Shown: positions 15,897-23,565 of the stretch, piece by piece
How positions within the stretch are numbered: position 1 is the stretch's first letter
Layout of the letters: the number at the start of each line of letters is the position of its first letter
Source of the DNA: Candidatus Saccharibacteria bacterium UBA6224
GTDB lineage: Bacteria; Patescibacteriota; Saccharimonadia; Saccharimonadales; UBA4665
Length of the DNA stretch: 64,000 bases
Direction: 5' to 3'
Assembly: GCA_002441585.1 (NCBI GenBank)
Contig: DJWS01000009.1
Span: 84,078-148,077 of the forward strand
The notes under the pieces: model-generated
Seen by the model: only the letters and a program-made list of their open reading frames with translations
Database searches by the model: none
Told to the model about the DNA's origin: nothing
Program-made: the position numbers and the translations under genes

Positions 15897-16517
15897 ATGG
15901 CACGTGATCGACAATCTATCGTAAAGATGAGTCGCCGCGAAGGCTACGCCTTGCACCCCAAGGCCCACAAAGCCCTCGTCAAGCGCCCAACACCCCCAGG
16001 ACAAGCCAGTGGTGGCCGTGGCCGTCCCGGCCGTGCCAGCCAGTACTCGCTCCAGCTCCGCGAAAAGCAGAAGGTAAAGCGTTTGTACGGCTTGCTTGAA
16101 AAACAGTTTAGTAACCTCATGAAAGAGGCCGACCGTTCCTCGGGCCAGTCCGGTAGCGTTCTGCTGCAATTGCTTGAGCGCCGTGTCGACAACGCAGTTT
16201 ACCGCGCCGGCTTCGCAACATCACGCCGTGCCGCCCGCCAGCTGGTGACCCACGGTCACTTCATGCTCAACGGCACTCGTATCGACATTCCGTCGATCCG
16301 TCTGAAAGAAGGCGATGAGCTGGTACTGCGTGACCACAGCAAGGCTAACGAGTACTTCAAGAAGCTTGATGACGTCAGCCCTGCACCGGGTGCGATTCCT
16401 GAGTGGCTCAAGGTTGACCGTAAGAAAGTTACCGTAGCAATCAAGGGTCTGCCGACGCGTGACGACGCCGAACCAGATATCAATGATCAATTAATCGTCG
16501 AATACTACTCACGCTAA
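15897..16517 (+). CDS. rpsD: 30S ribosomal protein S4
   Basis: Primary 16S binder with an S4 RNA-binding domain; autoregulator of the alpha operon in other bacteria. 206 aa: N-terminal domain with KQKVKRLYGLLEKQF, S4 domain RVDNAVYRAGFATSRRAARQ and LVTHGHFMLNG. The N-terminus lacks the zinc-binding cysteines of some S4 proteins. Confidence 0.98.
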   Translation: MARDRQSIVKMSRREGYALHPKAHKALVKRPTPPGQASGGRGRPGRASQYSLQLREKQKVKRLYGLLEKQFSNLMKEADRSSGQSGSVLLQLLERRVDNAVYRAGFATSRRAARQLVTHGHFMLNGTRIDIPSIRLKEGDELVLRDHSKANEYFKKLDDVSPAPGAIPEWLKVDRKKVTVAIKGLPTRDDAEPDINDQLIVEYYSR

Positions 16518-16533
16518 GGGAGGAAAGAAGCGT

Positions 16534-17478
16534 ATGTCAAACATGATTCACACACCAGGCATTGTGGCCGTTGATGATCACAATGCGGTGAGTAGCACCT
16601 TTAGCGTTGAGCCGCTTCACAGCGGATATGGCATGACTCTCGGCAACTCGATTCGCCGCGTCTTGCTCTCAAGCATTTCTGGTGCTGCCGTTACTGCCTT
16701 CAAGATTGAAGGTCTCACCCACGAGTTCACGGCTATCCCGGGCGTCAAAGAAGACGCCGTGGATGTCCTGCTAAATCTAAAGGGTATCCGTTTCCGCGTT
16801 TACGGCGACGAGCCGCAACAACTGCGTATCGTCAAAAAGGGCGCTGGCGTAGTCACGGCTAAGGACATCGAGCTGAACGCTGATGTCGAAGTCGTCAACC
16901 CAGAGCACGTCATCGCTACCATCGATGACGCCAAGGCTAACTTCGTCGTCGACCTGACAGTCGAAATCGGCCGCGGTTACCGCACCATCGAAGAAAGCAC
17001 CGCCAAGAAGCAAAGCGACATGATTGCTGTCGATGCCGCCTTCAGTCCTGTCGTACGGGTGCGCTATAAGGTCGAGAACACTCGTGTTGGCCAGGCCACC
17101 GACCTCGACAAGCTCATCATCACTATCGATACCGATGGCACCATCACCCCACGTGATGCTTTCGAAGAAGCCGCTGCCATCCTGGTCAATCAGTACACCG
17201 CTTTGGCTGGTAAGACTCGCGTAGCCGTAGATGAGCCATTGGCTGCCGGTGCCGCTATGGGCGATGGCGCAAATGGTGCCGACGAACCTGCCGCTCTCAA
17301 CACTTCCATCGAAGATTTGAACCTCAGTGCTCGTACCACCAACGCTCTCATCAACAACGACATTCACACAATTAAAGATCTTTTCGCGCTCAACGAAGCC
17401 GAGCTCCGCGACCTCAAAGGTTTCGGCAGCAAAGCCCTGGACGAAGTGAAAGAAAAGATGTCGGAGCTGGAGCTGTAA
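16534..17478 (+). CDS. rpoA: RNA polymerase alpha subunit
   Basis: Platform for RNAP assembly and activator contact. 314 aa: alpha-NTD with GYGMTLGNSIRRVLLSSISGAAVT and the HEFTAIPGVKEDAVDVLLNLK segment; alpha-CTD (about residues 250-310) with IEDLNLSARTTNALI and LKGFGSKALDEVKEK (two HhH motifs). An AGGAGG-type SD precedes the ATG. Confidence 0.98.
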   Translation: MSNMIHTPGIVAVDDHNAVSSTFSVEPLHSGYGMTLGNSIRRVLLSSISGAAVTAFKIEGLTHEFTAIPGVKEDAVDVLLNLKGIRFRVYGDEPQQLRIVKKGAGVVTAKDIELNADVEVVNPEHVIATIDDAKANFVVDLTVEIGRGYRTIEESTAKKQSDMIAVDAAFSPVVRVRYKVENTRVGQATDLDKLIITIDTDGTITPRDAFEEAAAILVNQYTALAGKTRVAVDEPLAAGAAMGDGANGADEPAALNTSIEDLNLSARTTNALINNDIHTIKDLFALNEAELRDLKGFGSKALDEVKEKMSELEL

Positions 17479-17479
17479 G

Positions 17480-17926
17480 ATGCATCGTCACGGATATAAA
17501 GGAAGGAAATTCGGCCGCGAACGCGATCAGCGTCGTTCGCTCGTGAAGGGTCTCGCCGATTCACTCATCAAGTATGAGTCCATTGAGACTACTTTGCCAA
17601 AAGCGAAAGAAATCGTGCCCTACGCCGAAAAACTCATCACCAAGGCCAAGAAAGGTGACTTGCACAACCGTCGCCAGATCATCAGCGCCTTGCAAACCGA
17701 AGCCAGCGCTCACAAGCTGGTCGATGAAATCGCACCAAAACTCAAGGGTCGTGACAGCGGTCACTTGCGCATCGAAAAGACACGCCTGCGCCGCGGTGAC
17801 AACACCCAGATGGCTCGCGTCAGCTTTGTCGATGACCTCAAGGAGGCTCCGGTTGCAAAACCAGCTGCCGAGGCTAAACCAGCTGCAGCCAAAAAGCCTG
17901 CCGCCAAGAAGACGGAGGAGAAATAG
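17480..17926 (+). CDS. rplQ: 50S ribosomal protein L17 with Ala/Lys tail
   Basis: Exit-port region protein. Core of about 118 residues (MHRHGYKGRKFGRERDQRR, LPKAKEIVPYAEKLITKAKKGD, ARVSFVDDL), then a tail of about 28 residues of A/K/P repeats (VAKPAAEAKPAAAKKPAAKK). One base after rpoA. Confidence 0.97.
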   Translation: MHRHGYKGRKFGRERDQRRSLVKGLADSLIKYESIETTLPKAKEIVPYAEKLITKAKKGDLHNRRQIISALQTEASAHKLVDEIAPKLKGRDSGHLRIEKTRLRRGDNTQMARVSFVDDLKEAPVAKPAAEAKPAAAKKPAAKKTEEK

Positions 17927-17928
17927 AC

Positions 17929-18372
17929 ATGAAGACTTACAGTATCAAACCGTCTGATATCGAGCGAAAATGGTACGTCGTGGACGCTTCGGACGCTCCA
18001 CTCGGCCGTGTCGCTACCCAGGTTGCCACATTGCTCACCGGCAAGGGCAAGCCGCAATTCAGCCAGCACATAGACTGCGGTGACTACGTGGTAGTCATTA
18101 ACGCCGATCAGCTGAAGGTTACCGGCAAGAAACTCGAAGACAAGATCTACTACCGTCACAGCCACTACCCCGGTGGTCTCAAAGAGACTCCGCTGAAGAA
18201 GCAGATGGAAAAAGATTCGACTAAGGTCATCGAGACAGCCGTCCGCGGCATGTTGCCCGTCAACAAGCTGCGCGATGGACGCTTGCAGCGCCTCAAGGTC
18301 TACGCTGGTGCCGAGCACAAGCACGACCCACAACAGCCGACCGCTATCTCGCTAAAGAAAGGTAACAACTAA
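17929..18372 (+). CDS. rplM: 50S ribosomal protein L13
   Basis: Early assembly protein. 147 aa: KWYVVDASDAPLGRVATQVA, LTGKGKPQFSQHIDCGDYVVVINA, YYRHSHYPGGLKE and AVRGMLPVNKLRD. Joined here to the alpha operon, with rpsI overlapping by one base. Confidence 0.98.
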   Translation: MKTYSIKPSDIERKWYVVDASDAPLGRVATQVATLLTGKGKPQFSQHIDCGDYVVVINADQLKVTGKKLEDKIYYRHSHYPGGLKETPLKKQMEKDSTKVIETAVRGMLPVNKLRDGRLQRLKVYAGAEHKHDPQQPTAISLKKGNN

Positions 18373-18770
18373 TGGCAGCAAACAACTACCACTACGCCCT
18401 CGGTCGCCGCAAGAGCGCTACTGCTCGCGTCCGCCTCATGAGTGGCAAGGGCAACATCGTCATCAACGATAAGCCAGCCGCAGAGTACTTTGCTGACAGC
18501 AAGTACCTCCTGACGAAGCTGCAGCAGCCATTCGCGACGCTCGACCAAGTTGGCAAGTTCGATGTCAGCGCCAAAGTTTCCGGCGGTGGTCACGAAGGCC
18601 AAATGGAAGCAATCCGTCTCGGTATTGCCAAAGCTTTCGTATCACTCAACGAAGACTACAAGGCTACGCTCAAGCGCGCTGATTTGCTCAGTCGCGACCC
18701 ACGTGAGAAAGAACGCAAGAAGTTCGGTCTCAAGGGTGCCCGCAAGCAACGCCAGTTCACCAAGCGTTAG
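18372..18770 (+). CDS. rpsI: 30S ribosomal protein S9
   Basis: Head protein whose C-terminal tail touches P-site tRNA. 132 aa: YALGRRKSATARVRLMSGKGNIVIN, SGGGHEGQMEAIRLGIAKA, and the terminal KFGLKGARKQRQFTKR with the conserved final KR. Last gene of the ribosomal supercluster. Confidence 0.98.
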   Translation: MAANNYHYALGRRKSATARVRLMSGKGNIVINDKPAAEYFADSKYLLTKLQQPFATLDQVGKFDVSAKVSGGGHEGQMEAIRLGIAKAFVSLNEDYKATLKRADLLSRDPREKERKKFGLKGARKQRQFTKR

Positions 18771-18790
18771 ACCGCACTGGTCATTCTTCC

Positions 18791-18826
18791 AAAAAGCCGC
18801 GCAAGTTCACTCTTGCCGGTTTTTTG
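18791..18826 (+). terminator. Intrinsic terminator after rpsI
   Basis: AAAAAGCCG-c-GCAAG / CTTGC-CGGTTTTTT hairpin with one bulge and a U-run. Confidence 0.9.
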
Positions 18827-18852
18827 TTTGGCGGTATATCGGGCTAGACTGT

Positions 18853-18881
18853 TTGACGATGTAGCAGCAAGGGCGTAGCAT
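18853..18881 (+). promoter_or_regulatory. Promoter of trp-type leader 1
   Basis: TTGACG (18853-18858), 17-nt spacer, TAGCAT (18876-18881). The predicted start coincides with the ATG of the leader peptide at 18889. Confidence 0.7.
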
Positions 18882-18888
18882 TGTATCC

Positions 18889-18987
18889 ATGATTCAACGA
18901 ATCGCAGAACACCTTAGCGCCTTTACTAGCTGGTTTTATACTCCACGATATGCCGTGGTGATTTGTTCTGTGCGCTCGAAACGATAG
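18889..18987 (+). CDS. Leader peptide 1, 32 aa, one Trp codon (putative attenuator)
   Basis: Predicted leaderless ORF starting MIQRIAEHLSAFTSW and ending ICSVRSKR. TGG is codon 15 (18931). Nine nt after it, CCACG (18943-18947) pairs with CGTGG (18954-18958). The overlapping GTGGTG (18955-18960) can instead pair with CGCCAC (19013-19018), the 5' arm of the terminator. This is the 1:2 / 2:3 / 3:4 logic of Trp attenuation. The last six residues SVRSKR are shared with leader 2 at 19321. Aromatic cluster W-F-Y follows the Trp. Function is inference from architecture and the downstream trpS. Confidence 0.65.
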   Translation: MIQRIAEHLSAFTSWFYTPRYAVVICSVRSKR

Positions 18988-19007
18988 AAACCCTCGAACT
19001 CATTGAA

Positions 19008-19034
19008 TAACCCGCCACTGGCGGGATTTTTATT
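19008..19034 (+). terminator. Attenuator terminator of leader 1
   Basis: CCCGCC (19011-19016), loop ACT, GGCGGG (19020-19025), then ATTTTTATT. It lies between leader peptide 1 and the 62-aa ORF. Confidence 0.85.
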
Positions 19035-19064
19035 ATCGGAGCCTAAATGCCCAAAAGGAACATC

Positions 19065-19253
19065 ATGAACCACGTACCGGAATTATCAACACCTGAAACG
19101 CTCGGCGAAGACGTCAAGAGCCTGATACGGCCCAGCCAAGCCCTAGAGGCCATCCGCCAGGCGGCGTTTGATGCCGGCAGAGAGGGATTCGAACCCTTGG
19201 TAACGGTTACTACTAACGGTGAGCGCATCGTCCACGACAAGCCTCGTTTTTGA
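19065..19253 (+). CDS. Small orphan protein, 62 aa, after leader 1
   Basis: Not recognised. Start at ATG 19065 preceded by AAAAGGAA; the sequence GGAACATCATGAAC around the start is repeated exactly at the start of the 87-aa ORF at 19506, which supports this choice over the in-frame ATG at 19047. Mixed helix-rich composition (SLIRPSQALEAIRQAAFDAG) with a C-terminal VTVTTNGERIVHD. Contains no Trp. No similarity is evident between this product and that of 19506 beyond the first two residues. Confidence 0.6.
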   Translation: MNHVPELSTPETLGEDVKSLIRPSQALEAIRQAAFDAGREGFEPLVTVTTNGERIVHDKPRF

Positions 19254-19285
19254 ACAAAAGTGCTTTTGGGACAGAATCAAAGTTC

Positions 19286-19313
19286 TTGACTCGTAAAATT
19301 ATCGTGCTAAATT
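19286..19313 (+). promoter_or_regulatory. Promoter of trp-type leader 2
   Basis: TTGACT (19286-19291), 16-nt spacer, extended -10 TGC-TAAATT (19305-19313). Predicted start at about 19320, on the GTG of leader peptide 2. Confidence 0.65.
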
Positions 19314-19320
19314 GGAATAT

Positions 19321-19431
19321 GTGAACGTTATGCAAACACTAATCAACTCAGTCAGCCGCTTTATGCGCTGGACGCTCATTAAGCAACACGCTTACGTGAC
19401 GGTTGATTCTGTGCGCTCGAAACGAAGATAA
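19321..19431 (+). CDS. Leader peptide 2, 36 aa, one Trp codon (putative trpS attenuator)
   Basis: GTG-started ORF (MNVMQTLINSVSRF...) with TGG at codon 17 (19369) and C-terminus DSVRSKRR, paralogous to leader 1. CACG (19387-19390) pairs with CGTG (19395-19398). GTGACGGTTG (19396-19405) pairs with TAACCGCCAC (19458-19467) through eight Watson-Crick pairs, a wobble and one mismatch, in the same register as in leader 1. The terminator at 19459 is the alternative structure. Downstream are an 87-aa ORF and trpS, so low charged tRNA-Trp would be expected to raise TrpRS synthesis (inference). An internal ATG at 19330 is an alternative start. Confidence 0.65.
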   Translation: MNVMQTLINSVSRFMRWTLIKQHAYVTVDSVRSKRR

Positions 19432-19458
19432 CATCTAAACCACCGAACCCATTGAACT

Positions 19459-19491
19459 AACCGCCACCGACAAAATGGCGGTTTTTAATAA
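19459..19491 (+). terminator. Attenuator terminator of leader 2
   Basis: AACCGCCA (19459-19466) / TGGCGGTT (19476-19483), loop CCGACAAAA, then TTTAATAATT. Confidence 0.85.
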
Positions 19492-19505
19492 TTAAGAGGA
19501 ACATC

Positions 19506-19769
19506 ATGAACATCGAAGACCCAAGAAGAGAGCCGATACCCGACTTATCAGCCAGTAGTTCTCAGGCAGCAGAAATAGCACTTAAAATGGCGATTGAAAC
19601 ACCAAGCGTGTTGCGCATGAGGCGAGAGGCTGGGGGCACCCGTGCGTACATTGCGGCTCTTTTGCAACAGGAACTAGAGGGGCAACCCACCGCGCGGACG
19701 ACGTTTGAGACGTCTGAACCCAGGGCTTTAGAGCCACAGCTGCAAGAGTTCGGCAATATTGCGGTATAA
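19506..19769 (+). CDS. Orphan protein, 87 aa, coupled to trpS
   Basis: Not recognised. SD AGAGGAA precedes ATG 19506. Predicted mostly helical; contains LRMRREAGGTRAYIAALLQQELEG, rich in Arg/Glu, and has no Trp or Cys. Its TAA overlaps the first trpS ATG (TAATG), so trpS is translationally coupled to it. It may serve mainly to carry ribosomes from the attenuator into trpS, but that is speculation. Confidence 0.6.
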   Translation: MNIEDPRREPIPDLSASSSQAAEIALKMAIETPSVLRMRREAGGTRAYIAALLQQELEGQPTARTTFETSEPRALEPQLQEFGNIAV

Positions 19770-20806
19770 TGAACGCAATGAGCCGACCTGTGATTTTGAC
19801 CGGACTTAGGGCCAACAATGATTTACATATTGGCAATTATTTTGGTGCGCTACTGCCGCTAATAGATATGGCGACCAAACGTGCTGATGAATTCCAAATC
19901 AATCTCTTCGTGCCCGACCTACATAGCTTTACGACTCCGATAGATCACGACAAGCTGCAAGAGCAGATCATGCACAACCTGAAGCTATTTGTAGCCGCCG
20001 GTTTGCCACTCGATAATCCCAACATCCACATTTATCGTCAGAGTTATGTGCCGGCCCACAGTGAGTTGACATGGATCCTGGACTGTTTTGCCGGTTTCGG
20101 ACAGCTTAGCCGCATGACTCAGTTCAAAGATAAGTCCAGCAAGCTGAGCGCCGACAATGTCACTGTCGGACTGTTCAACTATCCGGTGCTGATGGCGGCT
20201 GATATTTTGCTGTATGGCGCCAGTTATGTGCCGGTTGGTGACGACCAATCGCAGCATATTGAATTCACCCGCGACATTGCTGAGCGCATGAATAGTAAGT
20301 TCGGCCAGCTGTTCACTGTGCCTGAGCCCGTCAAAAAACAGCACGAATTCTTTGGTAAGGATCAAGGTTTGCGCATCAAAGACCTACAAGACCCGACTCG
20401 CAAGATGAGCAAGAGCGAAGACAGCGACAAGGGTGTCATTTTCCTGGGTGACAGTCCAGGAGCGGCGGCCAAAAAGGTGATGTCTGCTACCACAGATTCC
20501 TTGGCGAAAATTCACCGGAGTGAAGATACGCAAGGTATCACCAATCTGCTTCAAATCTTGGCGTTATTAAGCGGGGAGACGATCGAGACAGTCACCGAAA
20601 AACACTACGGTCGTGAAGATTACGGTAACTTCAAGCGAGAAGTGGCCGACAAGATTGAAGAATTCCTGACAGAGTTCCAGGCGCGTATGAGCAAAGTCAA
20701 CGAAGGCACATTGATGGCGAAATTACAGAGCGACGAGGCCCGTATGAACGACATCGCCAACGCCAAACTGTTAACCGTCCAGCAAGCCGTCGGCCTCCGC
20801 GCATGA
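19769..20806 (+). CDS. trpS: Tryptophanyl-tRNA synthetase
   Basis: Class Ic synthetase charging tRNA-Trp. HIGH-like motif DLHIGNYFGAL near residue 18, KMSKS motif (TRKMSKSEDS) near residue 211, and GDDQSQHIEFTRDIAERMN, typical of bacterial TrpRS; 345 aa. Two starts are possible: 19769 (coupled to the upstream ORF) or 19778 (MSRPVILTG). TATAAT at 19765-19770 would place a start site on the 19778 ATG, so a leaderless second transcript bypassing the attenuator is possible. The tRNA-Trp gene is at 35611 on the minus strand. Followed by an RluA-type gene with a 4-nt overlap. Confidence 0.96.
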   Translation: MNAMSRPVILTGLRANNDLHIGNYFGALLPLIDMATKRADEFQINLFVPDLHSFTTPIDHDKLQEQIMHNLKLFVAAGLPLDNPNIHIYRQSYVPAHSELTWILDCFAGFGQLSRMTQFKDKSSKLSADNVTVGLFNYPVLMAADILLYGASYVPVGDDQSQHIEFTRDIAERMNSKFGQLFTVPEPVKKQHEFFGKDQGLRIKDLQDPTRKMSKSEDSDKGVIFLGDSPGAAAKKVMSATTDSLAKIHRSEDTQGITNLLQILALLSGETIETVTEKHYGREDYGNFKREVADKIEEFLTEFQARMSKVNEGTLMAKLQSDEARMNDIANAKLLTVQQAVGLRA

Positions 20807-21654
20807 GCAATCTAGAAATCAGCCGGGCGCAACGTCTCGATCAGAAGGTGGTAGAGTTGATACCCGAGCTTAGCCGCGCCTCGGGTACTAAATTAATAGA
20901 GCAGGGCAAAGTTACCGTGAATGACAAGGTAATTACTAAGGCCGGCCACAAACTTCGGCCGGATGACGTGGTCTTGGTAGATTACGACATATCTCAACTG
21001 GCAGAGATACCCACCGTCGAGCTAGAAGTTTTATACGAAGACAATGATTGTGTGGTTATAAACAAGCCGGTCGGACTGCTGACACACAGTAAGGGCGAGT
21101 TTAATCCTGAGGCCACCGTCGAGACATGGCTACGCAGTCGGACCAAGCTGACTGGTGCGCGCGCCGGTATCGTTCATCGCTTGGACCGCGCTACATCTGG
21201 TGTCATGATTTGCGCCAAAACCCCAGAAGCACTCAAAAAATTACAGCGACAATTTGCCCAACGCAAGACTAAAAAGACATATTTCGCCGTTGTCAGCGGC
21301 ACATTCAAGCAACCCGAAGCCATCATTGATATGCCGGTGGCCCGTAATCCCAAGGCACCAGCCACCTTCCGTGTCGATAGCAATGGCAAATCGGCTGTGA
21401 CGCATTACAGGGTTGTCCACGAGGATGATAAGCGCTCACTGGTAGAGCTAAAGCCCGAAACCGGTCGCACCCATCAGCTACGAGTGCATTTGAGTCATTT
21501 GGGACATCCGATCGTCGGCGATTACATGTACGGCGGCGAACCAAACCAACGGATGCTACTACATGCGCATTCGCTGGAGATAACCTTGCCTGACAGCGAG
21601 CGGAAAGTCTTCGTGGCGCCGACTCCAGTGGCGTTTACAAAGGCGCTGACATGA
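20803..21654 (+). CDS. RluA/RluD-family pseudouridine synthase
   Basis: Converts uridine to pseudouridine in rRNA or tRNA. N-terminal S4 domain (about residues 1-65: LIEQGKVTVNDKVITKAGHKL), then the catalytic core with IVHRLDRATSGVMI (the catalytic Asp in HRLD) near residue 124, KKTYFAVVSG, and RTHQLRVHLSHLGHPIVGD near residue 225. 283 aa. Which site it modifies cannot be told from sequence. ATGA overlaps with trpS and the next gene. Confidence 0.93.
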   Translation: MSNLEISRAQRLDQKVVELIPELSRASGTKLIEQGKVTVNDKVITKAGHKLRPDDVVLVDYDISQLAEIPTVELEVLYEDNDCVVINKPVGLLTHSKGEFNPEATVETWLRSRTKLTGARAGIVHRLDRATSGVMICAKTPEALKKLQRQFAQRKTKKTYFAVVSGTFKQPEAIIDMPVARNPKAPATFRVDSNGKSAVTHYRVVHEDDKRSLVELKPETGRTHQLRVHLSHLGHPIVGDYMYGGEPNQRMLLHAHSLEITLPDSERKVFVAPTPVAFTKALT

Positions 21655-22517
21655 CGAAATTAGCACTCCACCAGACTACGATAGCGCACATCACCCGGGT
21701 ATTAGCACATCCGCCGCACGCGCTACTTATTACTGGACTAAAGGGTATGGGTAAAACCAGCGTGGCCCAGGAAATATCGGCTCAGCTGCTTGAGATAGAT
21801 TTGACGTCGCTTGATAAATCGGCTCAGTTCATGGATGCTACCCCGGCGGAAAACGAACCTTACGGTATCGATATAGTTAGGAAAATCCGGCACTTCATGA
21901 CTCTTAAGGGTGGACATCAGCCTCATGACAAGATATCGCGGATAGTTTTATTGCCTGACGCTGGCATGATGACCAAAGATGCCCAGAACGCTCTCTTGAA
22001 GCTACTGGAGGAGCCTTCGGCGGGCAGTATGTTCATACTGACGGCGACCAGCGAACGGGCATTGTTACCCACCATCGTTTCGCGTTGCCAGGTGCTGGCT
22101 TTGGTAAAACCTGAACATGACGCGCTCGTGAAGTACTTTGAGGCATCCGGCCGGGCGCTTGTCGATATCGACCTGGCATTGCTGATTAGCAATGATTTGC
22201 CCGGTCTGGCTGCGTCCATGCTTGATACCGCTCAAGAACATCCGCTGGCGAAAGCCGCCGTGACGGCCAGGAGTATAGTCCAGCAGACGGCATTCGAAAG
22301 GTTATGTCTGGTCGAGTCCTTGGCTAAGGAAAGGCAACATTGTCTGGATTTGTGCGCTATCTTGCAACAAATGGCGCATCTGGCACTACAGAAATCGACT
22401 AGTAAATCTGCGGACCGCTGGCAACGCATACTCAATAGTGCCTACGATTGCCAACTGGCGCTAGAAACTCGCGTCAATACCAAGCTGGCCATGACCAGGC
22501 TTATGCTGTCGCTGTAA
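21651..22517 (+). CDS. holB: DNA polymerase III delta' subunit-like clamp-loader ATPase
   Basis: Walker A region GLKGMGKTS near residue 23 and the AAA+ sensor segment DAQNALLKLLEEPSAG (about residues 105-120), typical of HolB/DnaX, with LPTIVSRCQVL at sensor 1. 288 aa, smaller than E. coli delta' (334). No zinc-binding cysteine cluster is present, favouring delta' over tau/gamma. Walker A departs from GxxxxGKS/T only in its loop. Overlaps the RluA gene by 4 nt. Confidence 0.85.
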   Translation: MTKLALHQTTIAHITRVLAHPPHALLITGLKGMGKTSVAQEISAQLLEIDLTSLDKSAQFMDATPAENEPYGIDIVRKIRHFMTLKGGHQPHDKISRIVLLPDAGMMTKDAQNALLKLLEEPSAGSMFILTATSERALLPTIVSRCQVLALVKPEHDALVKYFEASGRALVDIDLALLISNDLPGLAASMLDTAQEHPLAKAAVTARSIVQQTAFERLCLVESLAKERQHCLDLCAILQQMAHLALQKSTSKSADRWQRILNSAYDCQLALETRVNTKLAMTRLMLSL

Positions 22518-22538
22518 TTTTGATATAATATCACTACT

Positions 22539-23195
22539 ATGGTAGAACTTTTTGTGTTGGCCGCTATAGCGTGGTTATGTTACCGGGCCGCATATTTGCA
22601 CGACGACGAATTCGCTGCCGTTTCGCGGGGTGTCAGTGATCGATTCGGTAAATTGTGGGACGTGGCCCATGAGAGCATGCGTGAAAGCCGGTTCCTGCGC
22701 GCCGAAAAGGCGCTGTTGACCATCCTCAAGATCGACGAGAAAAACGCCGCTGCTTACAACCGTCTGGGTATCTTGTATGCCAAGCAAAAGGAATATCGTG
22801 ATGCCATCGATTGCTTCGAGATCGCCAGCAGCATCGAAGCAACCGCCTCCAGTCTGCACAACCTAGGCCTCATCTATTATGAGACAGAAAATTTTGAGAA
22901 GGCAGCCGTAGCATTTGAGCAATCACTGAAGTTGGAAGATAATCTGGCAGCCCGTCATGTCGCCTACGCCAAAGTTATGGAAAAGCTGGGCAACGATAAG
23001 TTGATGTTCCAGGAGCTGGACCGGGCAGTCGAACTGGAGCCTAATCGTGAAACGTATGGTTTGCTGCTAAAGGCTTACGAGACTCGTGAGATGCAAATGG
23101 AAGCCGATATGATCCGCGATAAGATGCACAAGCTCATCACGACTACGACTGGCAGGCGCCGCCGTATCGTTCGGCCCAAGCGCGTTGTGGTTTGA
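22539..23195 (+). CDS. TPR-repeat protein with N-terminal membrane anchor
   Basis: 218 aa. Hydrophobic N-terminus (VELFVLAAIAWLCYRAAYL, residues 2-20) is a likely membrane anchor; then at least three TPR units, e.g. AAAYNRLGILYAKQKEYRDAI and ASSLHNLGLIYYETENFEKAA, and a basic C-terminus (GRRRRIVRPKRVVV). Probably a scaffold. Extended -10 TGA-TATAAT (22521-22529) ends 9 nt before the ATG, so its mRNA is nearly leaderless and separate from holB. Confidence 0.85.
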   Translation: MVELFVLAAIAWLCYRAAYLHDDEFAAVSRGVSDRFGKLWDVAHESMRESRFLRAEKALLTILKIDEKNAAAYNRLGILYAKQKEYRDAIDCFEIASSIEATASSLHNLGLIYYETENFEKAAVAFEQSLKLEDNLAARHVAYAKVMEKLGNDKLMFQELDRAVELEPNRETYGLLLKAYETREMQMEADMIRDKMHKLITTTTGRRRRIVRPKRVVV

Positions 23196-23219
23196 TTGTA
23201 TTGGCCGCCAGCCTCTCTG

Positions 23220-23248
23220 TTGTCATCTGACATCTGGTTTGATACACT
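23220..23248 (+). promoter_or_regulatory. Promoter of tRNA-Thr(UGU)-tRNA-Tyr
   Basis: TTGTCA (23220-23225), 17-nt spacer, TACACT (23243-23248), about 30 nt before tRNA-Thr. Confidence 0.6.
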
Positions 23249-23284
23249 TTGTGAGTCGCCGGGCTAGACAAGAGCGACCGACCA

Positions 23285-23361
23285 GCCACCTTAGCTCAGT
23301 TGGTTAGAGCATCTGTTTTGTAAACAGAGGGTCGTCGGTTCGAGTCCGACAGGTGGCTCCA
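23285..23361 (+). tRNA. tRNA-Thr(UGU)
   Basis: Complete cloverleaf: acceptor GCCACCT/AGGTGGC, D arm, anticodon stem TCTGT/ACAGA with loop TTTGTAA (anticodon TGT), T arm GTCGG-TTCGAGT-CCGAC, discriminator T, CCA encoded. Confidence 0.97.
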
Positions 23362-23430
23362 AGTTACTCTCTTCTTATCAAAAAGAGATGCACCTTATAG
23401 TTATATGTTGGGAGCGTTAGCTCTCAAACT

Positions 23431-23515
23431 GCAGGGATACTCAAGCGGTCAACGAGGGGTGACTGTAAATCATCTGGCTACGCCTTCGGGGGTTCGAATC
23501 CCTCTCCCTGCACCA
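23431..23515 (+). tRNA. tRNA-Tyr(GUA)
   Basis: Acceptor GCAGGGA/TCCCTGC, anticodon loop CTGTAAA (anticodon GTA), long variable arm, T arm GGGGG-TTCGAAT-CCCTC, discriminator A, CCA encoded. 85 nt, as expected for a class II tRNA-Tyr. Confidence 0.96.
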
Positions 23516-23552
23516 AATTAAATAGGTCTCCATCAGGAGGCCTATTTAATTT
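23516..23552 (+). terminator. Terminator after tRNA-Tyr
   Basis: Long A/T-flanked hairpin AAATAGG-t-CTCC / GGAG-g-CCTATTT with ATCA loop, then TAATTTAT. Confidence 0.8.
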
Positions 23553-23565
23553 ATGGAGGCGAGTG

